The notes: a model not told the origin generated them from the letters alone. A DNA stretch of 64,000 nt from Bradyrhizobium sp. AUGA SZCCT0158 (GCF_018130065.1 NZ_JAFCME010000007.1:1-64000); one strand, 5' to 3'. Counted from the stretch's first letter, positions 17,595-27,059 are shown. Made by a program: numbers and translations.

Positions 17595-18677
17595 CTACCG
17601 CCACGGCTCCACGATGATCTTGGTGTGCCGCTCCGGATTGGCCAGATCTGCGAACGCCTGCGCGACGCCGTTGATGCCGACGCTTGCGGTCACCAGCGAG
17701 GCCGCATCGACCTCGCCTTCCGCGATCAGGCGCAGGGAATAGGCGAATTCATCGGGTGTGTAGCCGAGCACATATTGGACGTTGAGCTCCTTGAGGATGC
17801 CGAGCATCGGCTCGGAGCGGTCGGTCTCCATGCAGACTCCGACCACGACGATGCGCGCATCGCGCGGCGCGCCTTCGAACACCTGCTGGATCACGCCGGG
17901 GATGCCGACGCATTCGAAGATCAGCGCGGGCTTCAGCGCCGGCAACAGGGCCTGCAGCGGCGGCCGCGCGGCCTTCTCCTCCGGCGACATCGCGGCGTGC
18001 TCGGCCCATGTCGTATAAGGTTGCGTGCGCGCAGGGTCGACGACGATATCGGCGCCGAGTTTTTCAGCGAGCGCCCGGCGCGCCGGCGAATAATCCGCCG
18101 CTACGATCGGGTGCAATCCCCTGATCTTGAGGGCGGCGATCACGGCAAGCCCGACCGGGCCGCAGCCGATCACCAGCGGCACTTCGCCGCCTTTGATATT
18201 GGCTTTCGCAACCGCGTGAACGCCGACCGCCAGCGGCTCGGTCAGCGCCGCATGCTCGGCCGCCAAGCCGTTCGGGACTTCGAGCAGCAGCGCTTCGCTG
18301 AGCAGCATGCGCTCGGCATAGGCGCCGACATTGTCGTTGGAATAGCCGATGCCCTGCGGGCCTTCCGCGGTCAGCAGCGCCGGCAGCGAACATACCCTGG
18401 TGCCGGCCTTGAGTTTTCGCGTGGCACCCGGGCCGTAGTCGAGAATTTCGCAGCAGAATTCGTGGCCGAACACGACGTCACGCGAAAGGTCCATCGGCTT
18501 TCGGCCGGGAAAATGTTTTGCAAGTTCAACCATGCGGTGGGCGTGCTTGCGCGCGTGCAGGTCTGAGCCGCAAATGCCGCAGGCCAGTGATTTGACCAGC
18601 ACCATGCCCGGGCCCGGCTTGGGCTCCGGCATCTGGTCGACGACGATCTCACCGTTCCGGAAGATTGCAGCCCGCAT
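17595..18677 (-). CDS. zinc-binding medium-chain alcohol dehydrogenase
   Basis: A 360-aa MDR-family dehydrogenase. Catalytic zinc ligands are visible in CGICGSDLHA (about 34-43) and GHEFCCE (about 70-76). The NAD(P) fold has VIGCGPVGLAVIAALK, and an acidic residue in AADYSPARR suggests NAD preference. The four-cysteine structural zinc loop usual in classical alcohol dehydrogenases is absent; the corresponding region reads RVCSLPALLTAEGPQ. The substrate is unknown. It lies upstream of the FAH-family gene on the same strand, so a role in the oxidation of a sugar or hydroxy acid is possible. The ATG at 18677 follows GGAGA. Confidence 0.85.
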   Translation of the reverse strand: MRAAIFRNGEIVVDQMPEPKPGPGMVLVKSLACGICGSDLHARKHAHRMVELAKHFPGRKPMDLSRDVVFGHEFCCEILDYGPGATRKLKAGTRVCSLPALLTAEGPQGIGYSNDNVGAYAERMLLSEALLLEVPNGLAAEHAALTEPLAVGVHAVAKANIKGGEVPLVIGCGPVGLAVIAALKIRGLHPIVAADYSPARRALAEKLGADIVVDPARTQPYTTWAEHAAMSPEEKAARPPLQALLPALKPALIFECVGIPGVIQQVFEGAPRDARIVVVGVCMETDRSEPMLGILKELNVQYVLGYTPDEFAYSLRLIAEGEVDAASLVTASVGINGVAQAFADLANPERHTKIIVEPWR

Positions 18678-18775
18678 CGGCGTTCTCTCCTGTTATTCGT
18701 TATCTTTTCCTCTCCCACAGCTGGCTGCGGAAGGAAAGAACGAAAACACGCGGAGGTTCACCCCGGAAGACGGCG

Positions 18776-21700
18776 TCACCAGCTGTAGCGAATGACGCCC
18801 TTGCCCGCATAGGAGCGGGTGATGTCGGAGAATTCGCCCTCGAAGGTGGCCGCCGCCGACCAGCCATTCAGCCACTTCATTTCGGCGGAGGCCGTGGTCA
18901 GCGCGGTGTTCGGCGCCTGCGCCGCACCGCTGACGAGGAAGGTGGCGCCGGGCACCGACTGGAACAGCGCCGTGATGCTGCGATCGGTGTTGAAATTATG
19001 CGCCCAGGCGGCGCGGCCGCGCAGCGTGAGGACCGCGTTCTGCATCGCAAAGGAGCGGTCGAGCCGGACGCCAAGTTCGCTGCGCCCAGTGGTGACATCC
19101 TTTGCCGCATAGTTCAGCGCAAAGGCATTCGAACCCGACACCACCTGTTCGGCATAGGCCGGCAATTGATAGGTGGTGAACTGGCCGGCGGCATAGGGCG
19201 TGATGCCCATCCAAGGCGTGACGTAGCGGTAGCCGCCTTCGACGCGTCCTGACCAGGCATTGGCGTTGAACTCAGCGCGCAGGCGGTCGACGCCGGCCAC
19301 GGTGACGGTGCGATCCGTCGTGACGTCCTGCCAGCCATAGACCGCCGCGGCGGTGACATAGGCTGCACCGACATTATGGCGCACGAAGGCGCCGGCCTGG
19401 AACAGGTCCGACCGCCCGTAGCCCGAGCCATTGACGTTGAAATTGGTGCCGCCGCCGGACAGCGCGAAGCCGACCAGCGTCGATGGCGAGATCCGGTAGT
19501 CCGCGCCGGCGGCGAGACCGAACGCGCGCACCGAGGCGTTGTTCGATCCCAGGTTGGCGTTGCCCTCGCTGTTGCTGCCGCCGCCAAAGGCCGAGCCCCA
19601 CACGCTCCAGCGCTGATCGAACAAATCGTTGCGTGCGACATCGGCCTTGGTCGGGAATTTGGCGAAGGCGTCGCGCGCCGTACCCTTGTTCTTCGCGGCA
19701 TAGGCATACGAACCGCTCTCCTCGGAATACGGCGTCGCGCCGCCGCCGACGCTGGCGCCGCCGTTGCGGCCCGCGATGAAGGGATCGGTCAACAGACCGA
19801 GGAAGATGTTCATCGCATCGAAGGTCGACTGCTGCGAGCCGGTCGCGAGCTCGCCCGAGATCTGCGTCAGGCCTGCGGGCGTCAGGGAGCCGACCGCGAC
19901 CGGAACGCCGCCGCCGGAATTGAAGGCATTCGTCAACGCGTTGGCGACGTTCTGCTGGTTCGGCGTGAGACCATTGGTGAAACTGAGCGCGAGGTTGAGA
20001 TAAACATTGTTGGCGTCGTAGCTCAGGCTGGTCTTGAAATTCGGAGCAACGTTGCCGACCACCGGGTTGAACGCGCCACTGATGCCGCCGGCAGCGTTGA
20101 GGATGGTGTACTGCTTGGCGACGTAGTTGCCGGGTTCGAAGCTCACATTGACCGTGGCGCCGCCGAGCGTCGCAACGCCCGTCGCATTGGTGCGGTCGGC
20201 CGTGGTGGGCGAGACTTCCACCATGTAACTGGCCGCCGCCGTGAACAGAAGACTGCCCTGCACGGTGAGCAGGCCAATCGAGTTACCGGACGCCAACGCG
20301 CCGCCGTTGATCGTGGTGTTGCCGACGATGCCGTTGCCGGCGAGCGTGCCGCCGGCGTTGACGGTCACGCCGCTCGACGCGACGATCGAACCGTTGACGG
20401 TGAGTATGCCGCCGTTCACCGTCGTGCTGCCGGTGTAGGCGTTGACGCCGGACAGGATCAGGTTGCCGGTGCCGACCTTCTCCAGCGAGCCGGGACCCGG
20501 GAAGCAGCCGCAATCATCGGCAATCACGCCGGTCACCTCGGTGGAGAGGTTGTTGCCACCAACGACCAGGGTATTGCCGCCGCCGATATAGTAATTGCCG
20601 GAACCGGCAAGCGAGCCCACCGTGATGCGCCCATCACCGTTCGGACCAGCGCTGCCGCCGAATTCGACAGAGCCGGTGCCGTTGGTGATGAACTGCGCGG
20701 TGCCGCCGTTGGCGTTGTCGAAGAAGCTGGTGGTGCCGCCGTCATTGGTGATGATTTTGGCGTTGCCGGCGGTGCTGTTGTCGAAGAAACCGGTCGCGCC
20801 GCCGTTGTTGGTGATGATGGTGGCGTTGGCCGCGGTGGACGATGCGTTGAACTCGGTCAACCCCAAATTATTGTTGGTGATCGTGGCGCTGCCGGCGCTC
20901 GCAGTATCCGTTCCGAAGGCCTGGCCGAACGCCGTCGTGCCGAAATTGTCGTTGGTGATGGTCGCGAACCCGGCCGAGGCCCGGTCGACGAAAACCAGCT
21001 GGGCCGCGTTCTGATTGGTGATCTTCGCGGTGCCGGCGTTGGTGTTGGCGAAGAAGCCGACCGCGCTGCCGCCATCGTTGATGATGGTAACACTACCCGC
21101 GGTGGCCGTATCGGTACCGCCGAAAACGCCAAAGGTGAGCTGGCCGCCATTGATGTTGTTGATGGTCATGCTACCGGCGGAGGTCGCATTGAGAAAATTC
21201 GCCGCGCCGCCGTCATTGGTCAGCGAAGTGATGCCGGACGTGTTGGCGTTGACGACATCGAGACGCCCGAAGTTGGTGATATCGCCAACGAGCGACGCCG
21301 TATGCGTCGCATCGCCGAGCTGCAATGCCACGCAATTGCAGATTTCCGTGCCGCCGGTATAGGTGTTGTTGCCGAGCAGGACGACGGTGCCACCGCCCGC
21401 ACTGTCCACCGTCAGCTTACCCGCGCCGACGCCGTCGGAGATGTTGCCGGCAATGGTCAGTATGATGCCGTTGGCGTCGATCGTAGCGCCTGCGCCGGAG
21501 TTATTGATCCTGAAATTATTGGTGAAGGTGATGTCGCCGGCGCCGTCGGCTTTGAATGCGGCATTGTCGAGCGTCACCGTTCCGGTGCCGACCGAAGAGG
21601 AATTGGTGACCAGCACCGTGGTCCCAACCACCAGCGTCCCGCCGGTGTAGGTATTGGTGCCCGATAGCTGAACGTTGGCTGTCGCGGAGCCGGTCGAGTC

Positions 21701-22510
21701 GATCAAACGCAAAACGCCGGCGCCGGCGCCGTCAGCCATCACGCCCTGAAGATTGACCTCGGCGCCGTTCGCGTCGACCGTGCCGCCGGCGGCGCTGACG
21801 GCGATGTTGTTGGTGAAAGCAACGCTCACGACCGTCGGCGACTGCATCTGGAAGGTACCGCCGCTCAGCGTGATCGTGCCGCTGCCGACCGAATCCGCGT
21901 TCGTTACTTGCACCGTTCCGGCTGAAATCACCGTCCCGCCGGAATAGCCATTGGTGCCCGCAAGCACCAATGTGCTGTTGCCGGTTTGCTGCACCATGAT
22001 GGGACCACCGATACCATCAGTGACGTTGGCGGAGATGGTAATGGTTTGGCCGGTGTTGGCGCTGTTGATAAGGCCGCCGGTTGGCCCTGACAGGCTGAAG
22101 GCAACCGGGTTCCCGCTGATCGTGAACGAAAGCGAATTGGCGTTGAAGGTCCAGGAGTCCGGCAACATCGGACCGGCACCGATGGTTATCGTCGCTGATC
22201 CCGTCGAACCGAAAACGGCCGCCTGTGTCGGAAGGATCGGCGGCGCACCGGCCGGCGGATTGGACCAGTTGGTGCCGAGGCTGTAGTCGCTTGTAACGGT
22301 CGTGCTGCCGGTGCCGCCCCAGACGGACTGCGCTTGTGCCGCCGGCACCGCCGCGAACGCCAGGCCAATGCCAAACAGCAGCCCGGCCACGCGCTGCCGC
22401 AGCCGTTTTTCCACGCCCGATGCCGACTTAAAAACCACGCCCAAACCCCAGTACCCCCAGCGCTCTGCGGCGCTGTCCGGGCACAACCTAGCATGGGTTC
22501 CACCGTACAA
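18776..22510 (-). CDS. autotransporter (type V secretion) with PATR-repeat passenger
   Basis: A large (about 1,210-1,240 aa) surface or secreted protein. A signal peptide (RLRQRVAGLLFGIGLAFAAVPAAQAQ) is followed by a Gly/Thr/Asn-rich beta-helical passenger with passenger-associated repeats such as GTNTYTGGTLV, GNNTYTGGT, GVNAYTGSTTV, and a run of Asn/Gly repeats (ATITNDN.., AKIITNDGG.) around residues 450-660. The C-terminal 280 residues form an autotransporter beta-barrel ending in VIRYSW. The translation start is uncertain: TTG at 22510 is the outermost, while GTG at 22438 or 22414 gives a normal-length signal peptide. The passenger shows no enzymatic motif; adhesion is a guess. Confidence 0.88.
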   Translation of the reverse strand: MYGGTHARLCPDSAAERWGYWGLGVVFKSASGVEKRLRQRVAGLLFGIGLAFAAVPAAQAQSVWGGTGSTTVTSDYSLGTNWSNPPAGAPPILPTQAAVFGSTGSATITIGAGPMLPDSWTFNANSLSFTISGNPVAFSLSGPTGGLINSANTGQTITISANVTDGIGGPIMVQQTGNSTLVLAGTNGYSGGTVISAGTVQVTNADSVGSGTITLSGGTFQMQSPTVVSVAFTNNIAVSAAGGTVDANGAEVNLQGVMADGAGAGVLRLIDSTGSATANVQLSGTNTYTGGTLVVGTTVLVTNSSSVGTGTVTLDNAAFKADGAGDITFTNNFRINNSGAGATIDANGIILTIAGNISDGVGAGKLTVDSAGGGTVVLLGNNTYTGGTEICNCVALQLGDATHTASLVGDITNFGRLDVVNANTSGITSLTNDGGAANFLNATSAGSMTINNINGGQLTFGVFGGTDTATAGSVTIINDGGSAVGFFANTNAGTAKITNQNAAQLVFVDRASAGFATITNDNFGTTAFGQAFGTDTASAGSATITNNNLGLTEFNASSTAANATIITNNGGATGFFDNSTAGNAKIITNDGGTTSFFDNANGGTAQFITNGTGSVEFGGSAGPNGDGRITVGSLAGSGNYYIGGGNTLVVGGNNLSTEVTGVIADDCGCFPGPGSLEKVGTGNLILSGVNAYTGSTTVNGGILTVNGSIVASSGVTVNAGGTLAGNGIVGNTTINGGALASGNSIGLLTVQGSLLFTAAASYMVEVSPTTADRTNATGVATLGGATVNVSFEPGNYVAKQYTILNAAGGISGAFNPVVGNVAPNFKTSLSYDANNVYLNLALSFTNGLTPNQQNVANALTNAFNSGGGVPVAVGSLTPAGLTQISGELATGSQQSTFDAMNIFLGLLTDPFIAGRNGGASVGGGATPYSEESGSYAYAAKNKGTARDAFAKFPTKADVARNDLFDQRWSVWGSAFGGGSNSEGNANLGSNNASVRAFGLAAGADYRISPSTLVGFALSGGGTNFNVNGSGYGRSDLFQAGAFVRHNVGAAYVTAAAVYGWQDVTTDRTVTVAGVDRLRAEFNANAWSGRVEGGYRYVTPWMGITPYAAGQFTTYQLPAYAEQVVSGSNAFALNYAAKDVTTGRSELGVRLDRSFAMQNAVLTLRGRAAWAHNFNTDRSITALFQSVPGATFLVSGAAQAPNTALTTASAEMKWLNGWSAAATFEGEFSDITRSYAGKGVIRYSW

Positions 22511-22641
22511 TTACGGTTTGCCGGGAATCCCTTGTTTTGACACCGGAAAATGGGCGTTTTCCGGGGCACCTGTGGTACCCGGGCAACGCTTGGAGGGCGG
22601 CGCCCCTCTCATCCAGCGCAAGGGCGTCGGCCGGGACCCGC

Positions 22642-23631
22642 TCAGGCGTTCGGCGACGACTCGGCCGCGACCGTCAGCAGCTGCGAGCGGCGCACCCGTT
22701 CGCGATGGGCTGTGTAGAGGCCACTGGCGACGATGAAGCAGGCACCGGTCACGGTGTAGACGTCAGGGACTTCGCCGAAGATCAGGAAGCCGAGGATGCT
22801 GACCCAGAGCAATTGCGTATAGGAGAACGGCGCCAGCACTGAGGCATCGGCGTAACGGAACGCCAGCACCACGATCCACTGTCCCGCGGTCGAGGCGACG
22901 CCGATGAAGATGCCGAAGGCGATGTCGTGCCAGGTCGGCGTCACCCAGACGAACGGCACCAATGCGCTGAGGATGCAGACGCCCGCGATCGACGAATAGG
23001 TCATCACGGTGATGGCGCGCTCGGTGCCGCTCATCATCCGCGTCATGATCAGCGTGCAGGCCCAGGCCAGCGCCGAGACCAGCGGAAAGAACGCCGCGGG
23101 GTGAAACGCACCGGTGCCCGGCCGCAGGATGATGATGACGCCGATCAGGCCGACGCCAGTCGCGATCCAGCGGCGCAGGCCGACCTTCTCGCTCAGGAAC
23201 ACGATCGACAGCGCGGTAACGAGCAGCGGCGCGACGAAGCCGGTGGCGGAGGCTTCCGCGATCGGGAGAAACCGCAGGCCGGAGATGAAGAACAGCGAAG
23301 AGGCCAGCACGGTGAGGCCGCGCATCAAATGCAGGCCGGGCCGCCTGGTCTGCAACGCAAACAGCGGTGAGCCCGGCAGCATCGCCGGCGTCATGATCAT
23401 GGCGAACACCACGAAGCGGATCCAGGCGATCTCGATCGAGGGCAGCGTCGCGGACAGATATTTGGCCGTCACGTCAGAGACGCCGAGGAAGACCGTCGAC
23501 GCCAGGATCAGCGCGATGCCCTTGAACGGACGATCGGCACGAGCGGGCGCTTTGGGAGTGAAGTACTTCTTCTCGGGCAACGGCAATGGCGCGCTGTCCA
23601 GCCTGGCGGCTGCGGCGGGGGGCGGTGTCAC
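22642..23631 (-). CDS. EamA/DMT-superfamily transporter
   Basis: A 329-aa inner-membrane protein with ten hydrophobic segments arranged as two EamA halves (RhaT/YdcZ-like drug/metabolite transporters). The first half begins after a cytosolic Pro/Ala-rich N-terminus at FKGIALILASTVFLGVSDVTAKYL; the second half begins near residue 180 at FFPLVSALAWACTLIMTRMM. Characteristic segments are PSIEIAWIRF and LLWVSILGFLIFGEVPD. It probably exports a small metabolite, but the substrate cannot be deduced. It is monocistronic, with the autotransporter downstream on the same strand. Confidence 0.85.
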   Translation of the reverse strand: MTPPPAAAARLDSAPLPLPEKKYFTPKAPARADRPFKGIALILASTVFLGVSDVTAKYLSATLPSIEIAWIRFVVFAMIMTPAMLPGSPLFALQTRRPGLHLMRGLTVLASSLFFISGLRFLPIAEASATGFVAPLLVTALSIVFLSEKVGLRRWIATGVGLIGVIIILRPGTGAFHPAAFFPLVSALAWACTLIMTRMMSGTERAITVMTYSSIAGVCILSALVPFVWVTPTWHDIAFGIFIGVASTAGQWIVVLAFRYADASVLAPFSYTQLLWVSILGFLIFGEVPDVYTVTGACFIVASGLYTAHRERVRRSQLLTVAAESSPNA

Positions 23632-23787
23632 GGCAATCTCGAAAGCAATAATGATCGAATCGGGCGAGGCTCTAAAAAACGCTATCTGAGGCGGAACAAC
23701 AAGGTCCGATAACGGGATGCGGATATGCGCTGAGGGCGCGATTGCAACACTTTGTTAAGAACCGTCATCTGCCAAAGCGTCGCAATC

Positions 23788-23862
23788 CGTCGTCCTGAGG
23801 TGCGCGCTCTTGCGCGCCTCGAAGGGTGACGGCCCGTCGGTGGCCGATTCATCCTTCGAGGC
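23788..23862. repeat. intergenic palindromic repeat, CCTGAGG/CCTCGAAGG type
   Basis: A short non-coding repeat-like unit with a tight inverted core (GAGGTGCGCGC / GCGCGCCTC) followed by GAAGGGTGACGG and a complementary CCTTCGAGGC. It overlaps no gene and precedes the end of the aldo/keto reductase gene. No second copy is seen in this window, so membership of a repeat family rests on its form. Confidence 0.5.
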
Positions 23863-23867
23863 TTCTA

Positions 23868-24710
23868 TCAGAGCATCGGCAGACCGCGCGGCTTCGGGCC
23901 ACGCGGAAAGGCCTTGTCGAGGGCTTCGATCTCGCTGGCGCTCAGCGTCAACTTTCCCGCCGCCGCATTGTCCGCGGCATGCTCCGCGCTCGCGGCTTTC
24001 GGAATTGCAAACACCGCTGCAAGGCGCGTCAGAAACGCGAGCGCGATCTGCCGCGCGGTGACGTGGCGCGCGTCGGCAATCGCCTGCAACACCTGCCCTT
24101 CCCTGCTGTGCGGCGAGGGAAAATCATTGTGACCGAACGGTGAATAGGCGACGACGGCAACACCGTGCCGTTCGCACCACGGGATGACAGCATGCTCGAT
24201 CGCGCGCTCCTGCAAATGATAGAGCACCTGGTTGCAGGCGATCCTGCCCTGCCCGGCGACCGCCAGCAATTCGTTGAGATCGTCGGTGTCGAAATTGCTG
24301 ACACCCCATGAGCGGATTTTTCCGGCTGATATCAACTGATCGAACGCCGCCACGGTGTCTTCAAGCTCATGGGATCCGCGCCAGTGCAGCAGGTAGCAGT
24401 CGAGGTGATCGGTCTTCAGCCGCTTCAGCGATCGCTCGCAGGCGGCAATGGTGCCGCGACGCGACGCGTTGCTCGGCAGCACCTTGGAGACGAGATAGAG
24501 ATCCTCGCGCTTGCCGGCGGCCATCGCCTCCGCGATCACGGGTTCGGCATCGCCATACATTTCGGCGGTGTCGACATGGGTCATGCCGAGCTCGATGCCG
24601 CGGCATAGTGCTGCGACCGCGCTTTTGCGGTCGCCGCGATCGATGTACCAGGTGCCCTGCCCGATGACGGACACTTCCGGGCCTTTGACGCCGAATTTTT
24701 TCTGCTTCAC
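23868..24710 (-). CDS. aldo/keto reductase
   Basis: A 280-aa NAD(P)H-dependent oxidoreductase of the AKR superfamily (TIM barrel). The catalytic tetrad is visible: Asp and Tyr in DTAEMYG, Lys in LVSKVLP and His in YLLHWRG. The coenzyme-binding C-terminal part has FAIPKAAS. The open frame runs up to 24845, but the GTG at 24710, with GAGG seven bases before it, gives the usual family N-terminus (KKFGVKGPEVSVIGQGTW). The start is 7 bp after the stop of the LysR gene, so the two are co-transcribed. The substrate is unknown; this subgroup is often annotated as a general aldehyde or 2,5-diketogluconate reductase. Confidence 0.87.
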   Translation of the reverse strand: MKQKKFGVKGPEVSVIGQGTWYIDRGDRKSAVAALCRGIELGMTHVDTAEMYGDAEPVIAEAMAAGKREDLYLVSKVLPSNASRRGTIAACERSLKRLKTDHLDCYLLHWRGSHELEDTVAAFDQLISAGKIRSWGVSNFDTDDLNELLAVAGQGRIACNQVLYHLQERAIEHAVIPWCERHGVAVVAYSPFGHNDFPSPHSREGQVLQAIADARHVTARQIALAFLTRLAAVFAIPKAASAEHAADNAAAGKLTLSASEIEALDKAFPRGPKPRGLPML

Positions 24711-24717
24711 GATCGCC

Positions 24718-25347
24718 TCAACTTCTGATGTTGCCGACCAGACGAGGACGGCGATGGACTTCGAGCGGGTTCTCGACCGGCAGCGCGCGCAGCCAATCGC
24801 GGAAGCTGACGACCTCAGGACAGTCAGCGGTGCCTTCGGGCGCAATCAGCCAATCGCCCAAACCGGATCCCTCATTGACGCGGTCGCAGCGATAGCCCGG
24901 ATGGTGGCCAAGACCGCGGGCGATCAGCAGGTCGACTTTGCCCCCGACCAGCTCGTGCAGGCCGGCGGGCTGCAGCACCCGCAAACCGATTTCCACATGC
25001 GCGCCGCGAAACGCCGCCAACTCCAGCCGGCGCAGGTCGAAGCTGCCATGGAGCCCCAACTGCAGCAGCACCGCGCCGGCCGGCTTCAACCGGGTGGTCG
25101 CATCGGCGATCAGACGAAAGCCGTCGGATATTTCGGGCAGATAGGCCTGGCCGGCCGCGGTCAGGATGAGCTGTTTGTGCAGCCGCTCGAACAGGCGTAC
25201 GCCGAGGCGCGCCTCCAGCGCTTTCACCTGCTGCCCCACGGCGGCGGGTGTCACATGCAGCTCGTGCGCAGCCAGTTTGAAGCTGAGATGTCGCGCAGCG
25301 GCTTCGAATGCGCGAAGCGCATTGAGTGGTGGAAGGGTGTAGGTCAT
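24718..25347 (-). CDS. LysR-family regulator with a shortened effector domain
   Basis: A GcvA-like LysR protein of only 209 aa; LysR proteins are normally about 300. The N-terminal winged-helix DNA-binding domain is complete (residues 1-65: PPLNALRAFEAAARHLSFKLAAHELHVT..., AVGQQVKALEARLGVRLFER). The effector domain runs normally to about residue 157 (VDLLIARG...HPGYRCDRV), then jumps to the motif that normally lies near the end of the protein (GSGLGDWLIAPEG... FRDWLRAL). About 80-90 residues therefore appear to be missing in frame. I chose the ATG at 25347; the frame is open to 25464. It is divergent from the VOC gene and co-oriented with the aldo/keto reductase. It may be a DNA-binding-only regulator or a decaying gene. 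Confidence 0.75.
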   Translation of the reverse strand: MTYTLPPLNALRAFEAAARHLSFKLAAHELHVTPAAVGQQVKALEARLGVRLFERLHKQLILTAAGQAYLPEISDGFRLIADATTRLKPAGAVLLQLGLHGSFDLRRLELAAFRGAHVEIGLRVLQPAGLHELVGGKVDLLIARGLGHHPGYRCDRVNEGSGLGDWLIAPEGTADCPEVVSFRDWLRALPVENPLEVHRRPRLVGNIRS

Positions 25348-25475
25348 CGCGCTGCAGTTTGTCACTGATGGGCCCTGGCCTTGCAATAGATTTTCTAGTG
25401 CTTGAGCGAAGGAACTATGCTTTGCGCTGACCTGATGTCCCCGGTTACGGTCGCTTCGCAGCATCCGGAGATCCC

Positions 25476-26351
25476 ATGCCTCGCCGACTAGATCATCTCG
25501 TTATTTGCGTCCACAATCTGGCAAAGGCCGCGCCGGACTGGCAAACGCTCGGCTTTTCTCTCACGCCGACCGGTGTCCATCCCTTTGGAACCAGCAACCG
25601 TCTGGCGATGTTCGGGAATAATTTTCTGGAGCTGCTTGCCGTCACCGATGCTGGGGCAGTGCCGCCAGCCGCGCCCGGCCACTTCAGCTTCGCCGCCCAC
25701 AATCAGGATTTTCTTCGCACCGGTGAAGGGATGTCGATGCTGGCCTTGCACAGCACCGACTCCCATGCCGAAGCGGTGCGCTTCAACGCGGCCCATATCG
25801 GCGCCTATGCGCCGTTCGATTTTGGCCGTGACGCGGTGCTGCCGGGCGGTGGCACGGCCCGCGTTGGATTTTCACTGGCGTTTGCCACTGATCCCGCGAT
25901 GCCCGGGATCGCCTTCTTCACCTGCCAGCAACGCCATCCGCCCGAACTGTTCTGGAAGGCCGAATACCAGCATCACCCCAACGGCGCCCTGCGCGTGGTC
26001 GAGGTCGTGATGTCGGCGCCGGAGCCGGCGCAGCACCGCGCGTTCCTCGAGCGCCTCACGGAGGGGGCCGCCGAGCTTGCGCCCGGGCGATTGACGGTGG
26101 GCGAGAGCGGCGACCGGATCACCGTGCTCGGCCCGTCCGAGCTGGCACGCCGGCTGCCGAATTGCGCCGCCGATGGTTCGCCGCGCTTTTGCGCGGCGCG
26201 GCTGGCGGTCACCGATCTCGATGCGACCGGGCGAGTCCTGAAGAATAACGGCGTCGCGTTCGAGGTCATCGGCAATGTGTTGCTGACTTCGCCCGCCGCA
26301 TCGCATGGCCTGGCGCTGGAGTTCGTCGAACAGGAGACTGCCTATGGCTGA
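25476..26351 (+). CDS. VOC superfamily (glyoxalase-like) protein
   Basis: A 291-aa two-domain member of the vicinal oxygen chelate superfamily (Glyoxalase_3-like). The start is MPRRLDHLVICVHNL, where His7 is the usual first metal ligand, followed by RLAMFGNNFLELLAV with the Glu ligand. The second half repeats the betaalphabetabetabeta pattern (CAARLAVTDLDATGRVLKNNGVAFEVIGNVLLTSP...). Enzymes of this fold include dioxygenases, isomerases and glyoxalases, and the reaction is unknown. Its stop codon overlaps the start of the ATC-hydrolase gene by 8 bases, so the two products are made together. It is divergent from the shortened LysR gene, which may regulate it. Confidence 0.8.
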   Translation: MPRRLDHLVICVHNLAKAAPDWQTLGFSLTPTGVHPFGTSNRLAMFGNNFLELLAVTDAGAVPPAAPGHFSFAAHNQDFLRTGEGMSMLALHSTDSHAEAVRFNAAHIGAYAPFDFGRDAVLPGGGTARVGFSLAFATDPAMPGIAFFTCQQRHPPELFWKAEYQHHPNGALRVVEVVMSAPEPAQHRAFLERLTEGAAELAPGRLTVGESGDRITVLGPSELARRLPNCAADGSPRFCAARLAVTDLDATGRVLKNNGVAFEVIGNVLLTSPAASHGLALEFVEQETAYG

Positions 26352-27018
26352 GATTCACCCCTTTTACGAACAGCATCGCGGTGCGATGGAGACCGCCATG
26401 CGCCATCGCCTCGACCTTGCCGAAGCGATGTTGTGCGAGCGCGCGCATCTATCCGATATTGATGGGATCCGGCAGGAGGTGATGGACGAATTCGAAATCG
26501 TGCTTACCCAAATGCCCTATGTCGGAGGCTCGGCAAGCCGTATGAGCGATTTCTTCATGCGCCTCATCGGCTTTATGGCCATCAGCCGGGTGCTCCGGCG
26601 ACACGACGTTCCGCTGTCCGCGATCGGCGAAATCGAGCGAGAAACCTACAAGGCGCAATTGCTCACCGTGCCCGAAGCGGAACGCCTCGCCTCGGGTCGT
26701 CAGTTCATGTCGTCAGAGAATCAGGCTTTGCTGCGCGAGCAGGCTGCAAAAAGCCACCGCCAAGAATTTCCGGAAGATTTCGTCTACGATTTCGTCGAGC
26801 CTGATACGGGTGACAAGTTTGAATTCGGCATCAACTACAAGGCTTGCGGCTTCTGCAAATTCGCGGATCGCCATGGCGACAAAGAAATCCTGCCGAACAT
26901 CTGCGGGCTTGATTTCGACGCCTATGCAACGCGGGGCATCCATTTGGAAAGGACACAAACGCTGGCTGGCGGCGCGAGCCACTGCAATTTCCGATTCTCG
27001 CGGCTGGCGTCGGAGTAG
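26344..27018 (+). CDS. L-2-amino-thiazoline-4-carboxylic acid (ATC) hydrolase-like protein
   Basis: A 224-aa protein resembling the ATC_hydrolase family (PF14196), named for the enzyme that opens L-2-amino-thiazoline-4-carboxylate to S-carbamoyl-cysteine in bacterial cysteine production. Seen: a helical N-terminal half (AEAMLCERAHLSDIDGI) and a C-terminal half with GINYKACGFCKFADRHG and ASHCNFRFSRL, the cysteine-containing signatures I associate with the family. The ATG at 26344 lies inside the end of the VOC gene and has AGGAG before it, so translation is coupled. Many family members in soil bacteria have no proven activity. The pairing with a VOC protein is unexplained. Confidence 0.72.
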   Translation: MAEIHPFYEQHRGAMETAMRHRLDLAEAMLCERAHLSDIDGIRQEVMDEFEIVLTQMPYVGGSASRMSDFFMRLIGFMAISRVLRRHDVPLSAIGEIERETYKAQLLTVPEAERLASGRQFMSSENQALLREQAAKSHRQEFPEDFVYDFVEPDTGDKFEFGINYKACGFCKFADRHGDKEILPNICGLDFDAYATRGIHLERTQTLAGGASHCNFRFSRLASE

Positions 27019-27059
27019 GACGATACGGGTGTGCTCGAGTCATTCGCGTCGCCTCCTCC

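Noticed and set aside
19376..21667. A 763-codon open frame opposite the autotransporter gene
   Set aside because: It mirrors the passenger repeats in the reverse strand, has no ribosome site and encodes a low-complexity Arg/Gly/Ala-rich product. High GC content produces long antisense frames.
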